16,623 nucleotides of DNA from Phoronis ovalis (Eukaryota; Phoronida; Phoronidae), in contig JAOXYB010029066.1 of assembly GCA_028565635.1 (NCBI GenBank), forward strand, positions 1 to 16,623. Direction: 5' to 3'. The notes below the pieces were generated by a model. The model saw only the letters and a program-made list of their open reading frames with translations, was not told where the DNA came from and searched no databases. Made by a program: the position numbers and the translations under genes. This document shows, piece after piece, positions 10,401 through 16,623 of the stretch. Every line of letters starts with the position of its first letter. Position 1 is the first letter of the stretch.

Positions 10401-13400
10401 AGATTTTAACTTTGCGTGCAATTTTCAAATAGAAACACCTCTCTTGTAATTGGCAGTTTTAATGATATTGTGACTGGTTGGGGTAAGAACACTTTTGCAC
10501 CCACGTCCGTTCTTATCAGCAATGCTTCCAGTTTCTTTAAACAATTTGAGATACCAATGTGAAACTGATGCACAATGAACTCCTAACATTTCTGTTACTT
10601 TTTGCGATGTGTATCCTGCCTGGAGGAGTCCTATTCCCCGAGAATGAAGTTGCAACTTTTTGTCCTACTAGTCTCCATGTTTGAATTTCCTAAAAGCAAG
10701 CGCGCATCAGAAATCTTTATTTAATGTAAAATCTGCATGTTATTTATCTCATGCATATGAAATTTTCTTAAGTTAGCAATATGTAATAAATAAGTAAGAA
10801 CATTTTAATCTTGGCGCATTTTATGAAAGGGGGGTGCAATTATTTTTTTCGGATATAGGACTTTTAAATAGTACTTGAGATGCATATAACAAGCTTGATA
10901 GTGTAAAGTATACGTTTACAGAGATGAAACCAAAATGTTTTTGATCAATGGTGATTGTGCAGCCACATGAGAGTAAATCATACATGAAAGTATCCAAGCT
11001 TTGATATCGCAGTTATTTTATCTATACTGGCAAATTGCAAGGAAATGTTTATTTCTAAAATCAACAAGACTGATAGTTCAGAAGGATTAAAAACAATAAT
11101 CATAAATAAAAAATACAAATATTTTATATACCATCTATAACGTTTATTATAAAAATAATAATAGTTTTCTTTTAAGAAGTTGGTGTGTGCAAATGTAATT
11201 TGTTTGTTTCAATACTAGCATGGTGATGACACAAGTGAACAGAATTTCTAAATAATAATTTCAGAAGTGGTAAAAGAACTGAAACGACATAGTGACCCTC
11301 ACATGAATGGTATTCCAGGTCTTCCAGCTAAAACAAGGTCAAACACAGCAGGAACAGATTCCAGAAGAGGTGGGTATAGGTAGCACACAGTTGGATGGTA
11401 CTTAGTCTTTTGATAGGATTTGAAAGTATGTGAATGCCTTTGCACCCAAGTGGTAGCGAATTAAAACCCCACAATTTGTAAATTTTTGTTGAAATAGTTT
11501 GCAAAGATAAATGCTAGGAGTTGGAAATTTGAAACAGTTTTTAAAATTTTTTTCACATATCAAATGAATGTAGTTTTTATTATGTTAGTAGCATGTACTG
11601 AACTTCTGTGCATCTTACCTCTCTGCTTTATAGGATGAGGTCATGTGTTTGCACGACATGCATTTCAAGTCTATTACAGTATTGTGTATTCTGTTAATGC
11701 TCGTGATACAGAGGTGTTATGTCATTTCACTGTTTTACTGCTTAATTTCTACAGTGAACAATATAACTTTGTAGGCCATCAGAATCTGTGATATCTTCTT
11801 CACTAACTTTATCATTTGGTAATTTGAAAACTCCCCAATGACCCAAGGCTTATGCTTGATAAAAACAGAATACAAAAATGCACAGCCATCTTTTCAAAAC
11901 AAGCATTTCATTAGCTTGTGTACAGTTTGTTTGCACTAGAAGCTTCTAAAAAAATGTTTTATCAATATTGGATAAGTCTGTTGCTTAGTTGATGGGCAAT
12001 GTTCACAGCTTCTAAACTGCAGCAATCCAAGTTCAAACTTGAAAAGCAGCAAAATCAGTGCCAGATATCCCAACTTCAACACCCACTGTGTTATATGTAT
12101 AGTTATATGTATCACCATTGGATGGATCAGTTGCTTTTTGCTGGACAATGGAAAGGGCTCACAGCATCAATTACAGCATCAATCAAAGTTCAAACCCAAA
12201 AAGTAGCAAACTAAACCCATATGTTCATCCTACTTCAACACTCACCTAGTAATTATACCTCACCTGGATGATGCACCACTGGGGCCACTTTTAAATGTCA
12301 TCCATATCTCGAATTAATTTAATATGTCGCAGGGATGGAATTTCAACATCGTTTAATGTATAGTACTGAAAGCATGTGATATGTCTTTAAGTCTCCATCC
12401 TAGTTTACAAATATCCCATAATACGAGTCACATTTCATTCATGTTGTTTTTTTTATTAACAGTGGATTCTCCGTCACCTAGACAACCCTCCATAGAGCAA
12501 GAAGATGAGGAAGCAAAAGCTACTCTTCAGCAGGCAGCTGAAATACTATTCAAGAAAAGTGCTAGCAAAAAGAAAGGCCCTGCACCACCTCAGAGGACAA
12601 CTTCTTTTAGGGTAAATTCTAAGGAATCCAGTATGTCTTTATCAAAAGAAAGTATTCAATCAGACGACAGTAACAGATATGTAGGAGGAGAAAAAAGTGT
12701 TGTTGATAAGCAATTTCATTTTACTGATCGCAGAAGTGATCAAAGTTTAAAATATAAAACACCATCTGGTGGTAGTGGACAATATCCCAAAGTTGCGCTT
12801 CCATTACCTAATCAGGCTAGTACTAAAACACGAACTTTGCCAGCATTTGGAAAGTCACAAGACTTGGAGTCTGCAACTAATCGGAATTCAAAGCATGAAA
12901 ATACTTCTTTACAAGTCAGTAATATTGAAAAATTGATTGGGCAGTATGGAACAATACCGAAAAGTGCTCAAATAGGATCATATCTTGCATCTTTAGAACA
13001 AAGATCATCCTCCCAGGATTTGAGATCGGACAATCATCTAGATCAAGAACAGGGAGATAAAGGTAAAAGTACTGAGAGCAGCCATAGACATGTAGCAGAA
13101 ATAGCTCAAAGCTTACAGCAGAACTTGGATTTAAAACGTAGCTCGGTATCATCAGATAAAAATTTGGACGACATTGATGAAAACAGCCATACTTTCCTCC
13201 CTTCTTCAGTTCGTCACACAAATATGCCAAGTAATATACCACGATCAAATTCGACTCAAGCTGTTAGTAATAAACCACCTTGGATAGTTTATCAAAGGCA
13301 AAAGTCTGATCTTTCGGACCTTAGCAGTCGTAATTCTGGAATAAACAAACCTGTTCCAGCTCCTAGACGTCCTGGAGACTCCAATAATAGTTTGGATAGT

Positions 13401-14420
13401 ATTCGAAGTACTCCCTCAGGTGGAATTCAAAGCTCAGGCTCAAGTCCTGTCGTGGAAAATCTTCCAAGGTTTAGTCCAAGCCACAGAAATTCCAGTCCAG
13501 TGGGGAGTAATTTACGGAGAAGTAGTCCAGTTTCCATAGTGCAAAATAAATTACGAAGCACTAGTCCAAAAGATGACTTAACCAGATACAGTCCTGTGTC
13601 TGAGGGGCGAAGAACATCTAGTCCAACATTACAGTCAAATAGTCCCAGGGGTGCTCGAATCTATAATCCAAATAGAGCTTCAAGTCCTTCATTAGATTCG
13701 CTCCAAAGGAGCAGTTCTAAACCAATTGTAAAACCAAAACCCATTCGTTTGAGCTCGGATGGAAATGATCTTGATAATAGTGAAGACTCTGGAACTGAAC
13801 CACCAACAATTGAGTTCATGAAAACTCGTCCTGATTATAGAAGATCAGAAAGTATGTGCAGCGATAAGAGTGAAGCTAATAAATCGGATAAAACATCAAT
13901 TGGTGGTGTTAAACCAGATAAGCCACCAAGGCCTCCACCGCCACATTTGGAAGAAAGGTCAACAAGCAGTGACAAATTAATAGACACTAATAAACAACCA
14001 CCCCCAGTTCCATTAAAGCCGACAAAATTTGGATCCGTTCGACAAAACACTACTGCAATATTACAACATTCAGTACAAGAGTCATTTAAAGATGACAGAA
14101 AAATAACAAAAGCTATTATGTTGAATCATATTAAACCGATATTGACAGAAGTCCTGCTAATAAAATCAGGCACAGCTAGCCCTAATATTATCCGCTACAT
14201 AAAATTAACCGATAGCATACAAGGATTTTATAATTATGGACACGAGTACTTAGATAATTTACAGCCTCATGCAAAATTTCAATTCCAGGAGTCACTGACA
14301 AAATTACAGACAGTCGGCAATAAACTAATGAATTGTGTCCCATCTGAAGGCAGTGATACAAGGCTGTTTACGGAGATAGAACACTATGCACAAGAAATAA
14401 AAGCATTGCTGACCAAATAG
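1304..14420 (+). CDS. Abl: Abelson tyrosine kinase (Abl), 11 coding exons, complete
   Basis: Non-receptor tyrosine kinase that phosphorylates cytoskeletal and signalling proteins and links adhesion and guidance signals to actin. CDS: join 1304-1424, 6206-6382, 6640-6938, 7210-7405, 7739-7900, 8041-8218, 8734-8918, 9383-9535, 9746-9835, 11265-11369, 12463-14420; 3,624 nt, 1,207 residues. Domains in order: myristoylation signal (Gly2), cap (1-79), SH3 (about 80-136), SH2 (about 143-233), linker, kinase (about 258-513), disordered Ser/Pro tail, and F-actin-binding domain (about 1095-1207). Catalytic residues are all present: G-loop GGGQYG (265-270), Lys287, Glu302, gatekeeper Thr331, HRD Asp379, DFG Asp397, and activation-loop Tyr409. 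The length is close to human ABL1 (about 1,130-1,150) and shorter than Drosophila Abl (about 1,600). All introns are GT-AG and all phases agree. Sizes of exons 6-9 (178, 185, 153, 90) equal those I recall for human ABL1. Oddities: linker Tyr replaced by Phe242; APE motif reads SPE (423-425). Src-family identity is excluded by the tail and actin-binding domain. The model was built by eye and not checked against transcripts. Confidence 0.95.
1425..6205 (+). other. Intron 1 (4.8 kb)
   Basis: Strongly AT-rich, with no recognisable coding potential or RNA gene on either strand. It runs from GTAAGT to TTGTAG. Its only clear structure is the GC-ended element at 5734-6075, about 130 bases before the acceptor. 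A long first intron after the 1b-type exon is also a feature of vertebrate ABL genes. An alternative non-myristoylated first exon (1a-type) was looked for and not recognised. Confidence 0.8.
5734..6075. mobile_element. GC-ended MITE-like element with internal 30-bp array, copy 1
   Basis: A 342-bp element is flanked by a perfect 8-bp direct repeat, acatttat (5726-5733 and 6076-6083). Its ends are inverted: CCCGGGGGGGTACT on the left, AGTACCCCCAGGG on the right. The imperfect inversion reaches inward about 41-44 bases to gccc at 5774 and gggc at 6032, including the TTTTTTGG and TGTGC blocks. The interior is a degenerate tandem array with the core (gtagc)aatccaaaattt; aatcc occurs near 5780, 5812, 5841, 5870, 5914, 5948, 5979 and 6008, a period of about 30 bp. 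There is no coding capacity. The 8-bp duplication fits hAT-like or another 8-bp-target transposase; the ends do not let me choose. Confidence 0.8.
6206..6382 (+). CDS. Abl: Abl exon 2: cap end and first half of SH3
   Basis: Encodes residues 41-100 (both end codons split). RENLLD and [12 protein letters not shown] (about 66-87) match the conserved run leading into the Abl SH3 domain; ALYEF is the ALYDF-type ligand-binding start. The acceptor TTGTAG joins exon 1 in phase. The donor GTAAGC at 6383 splits the Gly100 codon. At 177 nt it is one codon longer than the 174 nt I recall for human exon a2. Confidence 0.93.
6640..6938 (+). CDS. Abl: Abl exon 3: rest of SH3 and most of SH2
   Basis: Encodes residues 100-199. 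GWVPSNYI (125-132) closes SH3. WYHG (143-146) opens SH2, and FLVRES (165-170) contains Arg168, the phosphotyrosine-binding Arg. SISLRY and RVYHYRI follow. Where human ABL1 reads PGQRS this protein reads PGQWS (Trp177). The exon ends in phase 0 at Lys199; the donor is the weak GTTTGT. Confidence 0.94.
7210..7405 (+). CDS. Abl: Abl exon 4: SH2 end, linker and kinase start
   Basis: Encodes residues 200-265. [12 protein letters not shown] (208-219) ends SH2. [18 protein letters not shown] (235-252) is the SH3-contacting linker. It keeps the prolines but has Phe242 and no second Tyr, where human ABL1 has TVYGVSPNYDKW. Kinase homology starts about residue 258 and the exon stops inside the first Gly codon of the G-loop (Gly265). 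The acceptor is an unusual ATTAAG with a poor pyrimidine tract, but the phase-0 join to Lys199 gives an exact family match. Confidence 0.93.
7406..7738 (+). other. Intron 4
   Basis: 333 bases from GTAAAT to TTGCAG; AT-rich, nothing else recognised. Its position, in the first Gly codon of the G-loop, differs from the human ABL1 intron between exons 4 and 5 (see findings). Confidence 0.85.
7739..7900 (+). CDS. Abl: Abl exon 5: G-loop, catalytic Lys and helix C
   Basis: Encodes residues 265-319. [11 protein letters not shown] (265-275) is the nucleotide-binding loop, [11 protein letters not shown] (284-294) contains the ATP-anchoring Lys287, and [10 protein letters not shown] (299-308) is helix C with the salt-bridge Glu302. 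HPNLVQLLG closes it. The acceptor is TTGCAG and the donor GTTAGT; both ends split Gly codons. Confidence 0.95.
8041..8218 (+). CDS. Abl: Abl exon 6: hinge with gatekeeper Thr, to HRD
   Basis: Encodes residues 319-378. [10 protein letters not shown] (325-334) contains the gatekeeper Thr331, the counterpart of human Thr315, then [20 protein letters not shown] leads to NFIHR, the start of the catalytic loop. The exon ends two bases into Arg378. Its 178 nt equals the human exon size I recall. Confidence 0.95.
8219..8733 (+). other. Intron 6
   Basis: 515 bases from GTACTG to TTGTAG. AT-rich; no repeat, exon or RNA gene recognised on either strand. Confidence 0.85.
8734..8918 (+). CDS. Abl: Abl exon 7: catalytic loop, DFG and activation loop
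   Basis: Encodes residues 378-440. DLAARN (379-384) carries the catalytic Asp379, VADFGLARL (395-403) the Mg-binding Asp397, and [12 protein letters not shown] (407-418) the autophosphorylation Tyr409. [10 protein letters not shown] (420-429) stands where most Abl kinases have WTAPE: Ser423 replaces the Ala of the APE motif, Pro and Glu being kept. SDVW ends the exon. The donor GTAGGT is in phase; 185 nt equals the human exon size I recall. Confidence 0.95.
8919..9382 (+). other. Intron 7
   Basis: 464 bases from GTAGGT to TTTCAG. It holds a short imperfect inverted repeat at 9061-9109; otherwise AT-rich and unremarkable. The exon 7 frame stays open for some 185 bases into it, but that translation has no kinase similarity. 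Confidence 0.85.
9061..9109. repeat. Short imperfect hairpin in intron 7
   Basis: atactata (9061-9068) pairs with tatagtat (9102-9109), aagg (9073-9076) with cctt (9099-9102), and the tip acttttgaaaaagt (9085-9098) is itself nearly palindromic. It may be a remnant of a MITE or a chance AT-rich fold. Confidence 0.4.
9383..9535 (+). CDS. Abl: Abl exon 8: kinase C-lobe
   Basis: Encodes residues 440-491. [19 protein letters not shown] (440-458) is the near-invariant Abl C-lobe helix and loop, followed by [14 protein letters not shown] and [10 protein letters not shown]. The donor GTAATT at 9536 leaves one base, which joins exon 9 to restore Cys491 of the CWQW motif. 153 nt equals the human exon size I recall. 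Confidence 0.95.
9746..9835 (+). CDS. Abl: Abl exon 9: end of the kinase domain
   Basis: Encodes residues 491-521. [12 protein letters not shown] (491-502) holds the invariant C-lobe Arg499 of the DRP motif. [14 protein letters not shown] ends the final helix, the region against which the myristate pocket lies in human ABL. The acceptor is TTACAG and the donor GTAAAG. A longer open frame across this exon is in a different reading frame and is not used. Confidence 0.94.
10050..10857 (-). mobile_element. Decayed Tc1/mariner-family DNA transposon
   Basis: About 808 bp, bounded by related inverted ends. The left end (about 10050-10077) reads tatgaccggaaataa then atgcgccaggatta. The right end, on the minus strand (about 10857-10806), reads tatatccgaaaaaaataa, then a run containing ttgcacccccc that is absent on the left, then atgcgccaagatta. 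The left end therefore seems to have lost about 20 bases. Between them, on the minus strand, lie broken transposase pieces (10172-10655). Length well below the usual 1.2-1.7 kb and the missing C-terminal half show an internally deleted, immobile copy. TA flanks are plausible but not clean enough to fix the exact ends. Confidence 0.75.
10172..10655 (-). pseudogene. Tc1/mariner transposase remnant
   Basis: The minus-strand frame 10655-10425 encodes a helix-turn-helix DNA-binding region. [19 protein letters not shown] then FKETGSI is the typical Tc1/mariner N-terminal pattern (AG.S...IA..LGVS..TV......ETG). It has no ATG of its own; an ATG at 10674 would need a one-base shift to enter it, and a stop ends it at its C-terminal side. 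After frame breaks, a second frame further along, ending at TAA 10172-10174, reads [11 protein letters not shown] around 10277-10306, resembling the W..V.FSDES motif that carries the first catalytic Asp (codon 10297-10295). The second Asp (DN) and third acidic residue are not found. Nonfunctional. Confidence 0.75.
11265..11369 (+). CDS. Abl: Abl exon 10: start of the C-terminal tail
   Basis: Encodes residues 521-556 (both end codons split). EVVKELKR corresponds to EVEKELGK of human ABL1 just past the kinase, and GLPAKTRSN to LPTKTRTS. 105 nt against about 165 in human, so the variable tail is shorter here. The donor GTGGGT is not the best consensus but joins exon 11 in phase to give Val556. 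Confidence 0.9.
11370..12462 (+). other. Intron 10
   Basis: 1,093 bases from GTGGGT to a pyrimidine-rich acceptor ending AACAG at 12462. Its second half contains a degenerate tandem duplication (11961-12270). Short open frames across that duplication on both strands have no recognisable similarity. Confidence 0.8.
11961..12270. repeat. Degenerate tandem duplication, unit about 150-160 bp
   Basis: Copy A (11961-12110) and copy B (12111-12270) share blocks in the same order: atca-cattggat, gttgctt, gg-caatg, tcacagc, gca-caatc-aagttcaaac, aaaag-agcaaa, and acttcaacac-cac. A third, partial start (atgcaccactgggg) follows at 12271. Identity looks roughly 65-75% by eye, with several small gaps. 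It is either an old segmental tandem duplication or a piece of a satellite; no terminal repeats were seen. Confidence 0.6.
12463..14420 (+). CDS. Abl: Abl exon 11: proline/serine tail and F-actin-binding domain
   Basis: Encodes residues 556-1207 and the TAG stop. [15 protein letters not shown] (591-605) corresponds to the KKKKTAPTPPKRSSSFR region of human ABL1: a basic, nuclear-signal-like patch with a PxxPxR SH3-binding site. Then come a long low-complexity Ser/Asn/Asp-rich stretch, PVPAPR (852-857), a cluster of nine Ser-Pro pairs (about 878-968), a PPRPPPP run (about 1043-1049) and PPPVPLKP (1068-1075). The last ~110 residues, from about 1095 ([15 protein letters not shown], then [14 protein letters not shown]), match the four-helix F-actin-binding domain of Abl, in which the domain's end is the protein's end. 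As in vertebrates, the entire tail is one uninterrupted exon. Confidence 0.95.
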
Positions 14421-14996
14421 AACTTTTCCATGATGATCTGTCCGAGATGGTAGTTGGTACAATGTGGTATTTGGTTTTGTAATATAAGTAATCTGAAAAT
14501 GTTTGCAGGGGAATTTTTTTTTTAAATACTCAAAATCCCCCCAATGTTTCTTGTTATATTAACTATTTCTGATACTGATATACATTGTGAGAACGATTTC
14601 TGTGGCAGTAAAATCTATCAACAATCAGTTTATCGCAAATCATTTATTAAGTTAGATGCAGTTTTTAAAGGCTGTATCTTAATACTTATATTGTGGAAGT
14701 TTTGGAGCTATGGGAATGTATTTCATATCAGTTTTGTGTACAACTGTTAACAGGAGACAATCCTGGAAAGTTTGCAGGAAAAATTGTCCTAACGATATAA
14801 AAAAACAAATCATTCTATTCACAGGGTTCTACACCATACAGCATGCCTCATTAGAATTGTCATTGTGATCAACATTACAAAATATAAAACTTTGAATTCA
14901 GAATGTTTTAGAAAATAGGGTAATCTTTTCCTAGTTCTAAATTCCAGTAATGCTTCTAAAGGCATGTCATATCTTTATAGACCTTCCCGAAAGCTA

Positions 14997-15002
14997 AATA
15001 AA
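14997..15002 (+). terminator. Candidate poly(A) signal AATAAA (proximal)
   Basis: AATAAA 577 bases after the stop codon. No strong T/GT-rich stretch follows at once. It may give a short 3' UTR form. Confidence 0.35.
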
Positions 15003-15664
15003 TGGGCCAACTCAGTTGCACACTGGAGATTTAATTCTGAAAATTATATTGCAATTTATATGTTCTTTATTCACATTTCAAAAACTGACATCCGAACAAG
15101 AATATAGCCAGACATTATATGAAAAACATGTGTATGTTATTTTAACACCACCAGTAGATTTATATTGTATATTTTAGTTGAAAATCTTAAAACCTGTTGT
15201 ACTTTCAATAGTCATTATATGAGTGAAGTTAATTATTAAATGTAATTGAAGAATCTTGAGATGTCAACCAGGTTTAAAATTTAATGTGCTTTTTATTACT
15301 ATATTATCACCTGTACCAAAGTATTTACATGGGCGACATTCCCATGTTTCATTTACTATGTTATTTTGATTAAAGTACACAAATATCTCTATGTGAGGTT
15401 TAACAAAAAATAGTATGTGATTATGTAAGGGCAGGCGTTGTCCAGTAGGATTCACAATCTATGTGAAAGTGATATTATACATACTACTTCCACGATCTTC
15501 CACAAGATGCACTGCAAGTATAGTGCACACTTCCTACCTTGAGCAATGACAATTTTTGATGACAGTTTTAAAAGAGACATAACATACCCGTGTTAACTTT
15601 TCGTAGGAAAGAGGTCATCCAATACGTAGACAATGTTAACTTTCTCTTTTAAATTTTAATTTAT

Positions 15665-15670
15665 AATAAA
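15665..15670 (+). terminator. Candidate poly(A) signal AATAAA (middle)
   Basis: AATAAA followed at 15677-15695 by a small hairpin and then by a mixed GT/T stretch. Possible but not favoured. Confidence 0.35.
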
Positions 15671-15676
15671 ATTCCG

Positions 15677-15695
15677 CTTGGCTTTATATGCCAAG
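15677..15695 (+). other. Small 3' UTR hairpin
   Basis: cttggc (15677-15682) and gccaag (15690-15695) pair perfectly around a seven-base loop, directly after the middle poly(A) signal. In AT-rich surroundings a GC-containing 6-bp stem stands out modestly. Function unknown. Confidence 0.4.
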
Positions 15696-15817
15696 TCAGT
15701 CTGGTAAACTTATCTTCATCCTAAATTACTGATTGAACTGTATGTTAAGAGTATTAATTATGTGCAATTTTGCTAATATATTATTATATTAAGAAGAGTT
15801 TCTTAACCATCCTGTAT

Positions 15818-15827
15818 AATAAATAAA
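15818..15827 (+). terminator. Candidate poly(A) signals, overlapping AATAAATAAA (distal)
   Basis: Two overlapping AATAAA hexamers are followed within 40 bases by a T-rich stretch (about 15861-15880), the best signal-plus-downstream-element arrangement in the region. I take this as the likeliest end of the transcript. Confidence 0.5.
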
Positions 15828-15845
15828 TGTTAAGTACTAAGTTGT

Positions 15846-16075
15846 TAATTATAAAGTGATATTTTTTATTTTATTTGTTAATAGTCGCATCATTCACGGC
15901 ATTAATACTGTTACTGTCGTGCTCAATACGGCACTCAAAAGCAAACAAATTGTCCCTTGGTGTATTTTTGCAGAAAGGGGTTGCAGAGCACAGGCCATGG
16001 ACGGCAATCCGGGGGGTACGTAATACATCTACTGTCTTGCTAGCAACCAGCTGAGAATTTATAAGAGGACTGCTC
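15846..16075. other. Intergenic sequence
   Basis: No gene recognised. It contains an isolated element end at 16009-16020 and ends at the target duplication of the element that starts at 16076. Confidence 0.6.
16009..16020. repeat. Orphan terminus of the GC-ended element family
   Basis: ccggggggtacg followed by ta repeats the left end of the element 67 bases downstream (ccggggggtacgtg) almost exactly, but similarity stops after about 13 bases and no matching right end or 8-bp duplication is visible. It may be a remnant of an older copy or a slipped duplication of the end. Confidence 0.5.
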
Positions 16076-16532
16076 CCGGGGGGTACGTGACAAAAAAGTT
16101 AGTAGGATGTGAAGCCCAGGGTAAATAACCCTGACCGTGTGGTAAATAAGGGTCACCAAAAATATACCCTGTCGTAAATGAAAAAACATGAAAAGTATAC
16201 CCCGTTGTAAATAACTCTCCTGAAATAGATACCCTGTGTAAAATTCACTTGGAAGTTATATACCCTGTAGTAAATAAATTTGTTAAAATTTACGAACCTT
16301 AATTTTTCATACCTGTGGTAAATGCGTTTTCCAAAAAATACACCGTTGTAAACGAATATTTTTTGAAAATATACCACTGTGGTAAATATCTTACAAGAAA
16401 ATTATACCCTGTGGTAAATAAAGCTTTGAGAAGCGTGGAAAACATCCCCTGTGGTAAATGCGGAAGCTGAAGAAAGGGCCTATTGAGTGGCACACATATA
16501 TATAGCGACTTTGAATTACAGTACCCTACCGG
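16076..16532. mobile_element. GC-ended MITE-like element with internal 32-bp array, copy 2
   Basis: A 457-bp element is flanked by a perfect 8-bp direct repeat, gactgctc (16068-16075 and 16533-16540). The ends are inverted: CCGGGGGGTAC on the left and GTACCCTACCGG on the right. Subterminal blocks match copy 1: left agtaggatgtgaagccc against ggtgggggtgtgcagccc of copy 1, and the right end, read inward, begins TACTGTAATTC against TACTGTAGTTATT. The interior (about 16118-16475) is a minisatellite with core taccctgtggtaaata. The gtaaa step recurs at 16121, 16142, 16174, 16207, 16238, 16270, 16318, 16348, 16382, 16414 and 16454, a period of about 32 bp. No coding capacity; antisense open frames here simply translate the array. 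Confidence 0.82.
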
Positions 16533-16540
16533 GACTGCTC

Positions 16541-16623
16541 AATGTCTGCATTTGACATTTTATGATCCTTTTTATTAGCTGAAATAAATACAGAAAATAT
16601 ACAATACGTTTTTTCTAAATTAA
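16541..16623. other. End of window
   Basis: AT-rich sequence after the element; nothing recognised in these 83 bases. Confidence 0.5.

Larger units (their letters stand above)
9836..11264 (+). other. Intron 9 with transposon insertion
   Basis: 1,429 bases from GTAAAG to TTTCAG. More than half is a decayed Tc1/mariner element (about 10050-10857) inserted antisense to the gene. The flanks are AT-rich, with no exon or RNA gene recognised. Confidence 0.85.
14421..15845 (+). other. Probable 3' UTR of Abl
   Basis: AT-rich sequence after the stop with no convincing coding frame; a 68-codon frame near 14544 and an antisense frame near 15264 have no family features. Several AATAAA signals lie within it. 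If the last pair is used the 3' UTR is about 1.4 kb. It contains ATTTA-type motifs, which can mark unstable mRNAs, but in such AT-rich DNA they are expected by chance. Confidence 0.6.

Noticed and set aside
11936-12214. Overlapping 70-codon frames on both strands in intron 10
   Set aside because: They coincide with the tandem duplication and have no recognisable domain; probably chance.
12916-14050. Antisense open frames of 110 and 71 codons within exon 11
   Set aside because: Shadows of the Abl tail; they lie opposite a clearly coding frame and resemble nothing known.
14544-14750. 68-codon forward frame after the Abl stop
   Set aside because: Lies in the probable 3' UTR, low complexity, no family similarity, no splice context linking it to the gene.
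16118-16475. Regular ~32-bp repeats resembling a CRISPR array
   Set aside because: The repeats are degenerate, the spacing parts are partly similar to each other, there are no cas genes, and the DNA is eukaryotic and enclosed by transposon ends.
16153-16493. Two antisense open frames of 64-74 codons rich in Tyr/Phe
   Set aside because: They only translate the minisatellite; the amino-acid periodicity follows the repeat unit and there is no start or family context.

Overview
The window is eukaryotic, AT-rich DNA from an animal and carries one complete gene on the + strand: an ortholog of the Abelson non-receptor tyrosine kinase (Abl). I rebuilt it as 11 coding exons joined by GT-AG introns with compatible phases throughout. 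The 3,624-nt CDS runs from 1304 to 14420 and predicts 1,207 residues. No frameshift or internal stop is seen, so it looks like a working gene. The architecture is the classical one: an N-myristoylation signal (the vertebrate 1b-type first exon), cap, SH3, SH2, tyrosine kinase, a long disordered Ser/Pro-rich tail, and a C-terminal F-actin-binding domain. The SH2-kinase linker has Phe where human ABL1 has its activating Tyr, and the kinase-domain wording resembles arthropod and other invertebrate Abl. Together with the repeats, this suggests a non-vertebrate bilaterian; the phylum cannot be fixed from this window.

Layout: 1-1303 is upstream sequence with probable promoter elements and two tiny upstream ORFs. 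Exon 1 (1304-1424) is followed by a 4.8-kb AT-rich intron 1 that contains a GC-ended transposable element at 5734-6075. Exons 2-9 (6206-9835) are compact and encode SH3, SH2 and kinase. Intron 9 holds a decayed Tc1/mariner transposon in antisense (about 10050-10857). Exon 10 (11265-11369) is followed by intron 10, which carries a degenerate ~150-160-bp tandem duplication. Exon 11 (12463-14420) encodes the whole tail and the actin-binding domain. A ~1.4-kb AT-rich 3' UTR with several AATAAA signals follows. The window ends in intergenic DNA with a second copy of the GC-ended element at 16076-16532.

The least expected structure is that pair of elements. Both are flanked by perfect 8-bp target duplications and share related terminal sequences built on CCC-G-rich-GTAC. 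Each is filled with its own ~30-32-bp minisatellite, and the two repeat units differ in sequence while having nearly the same period. They look like non-autonomous DNA transposons that carry or generate tandem arrays.

No tRNA, rRNA or CRISPR was recognised, and no second host gene.
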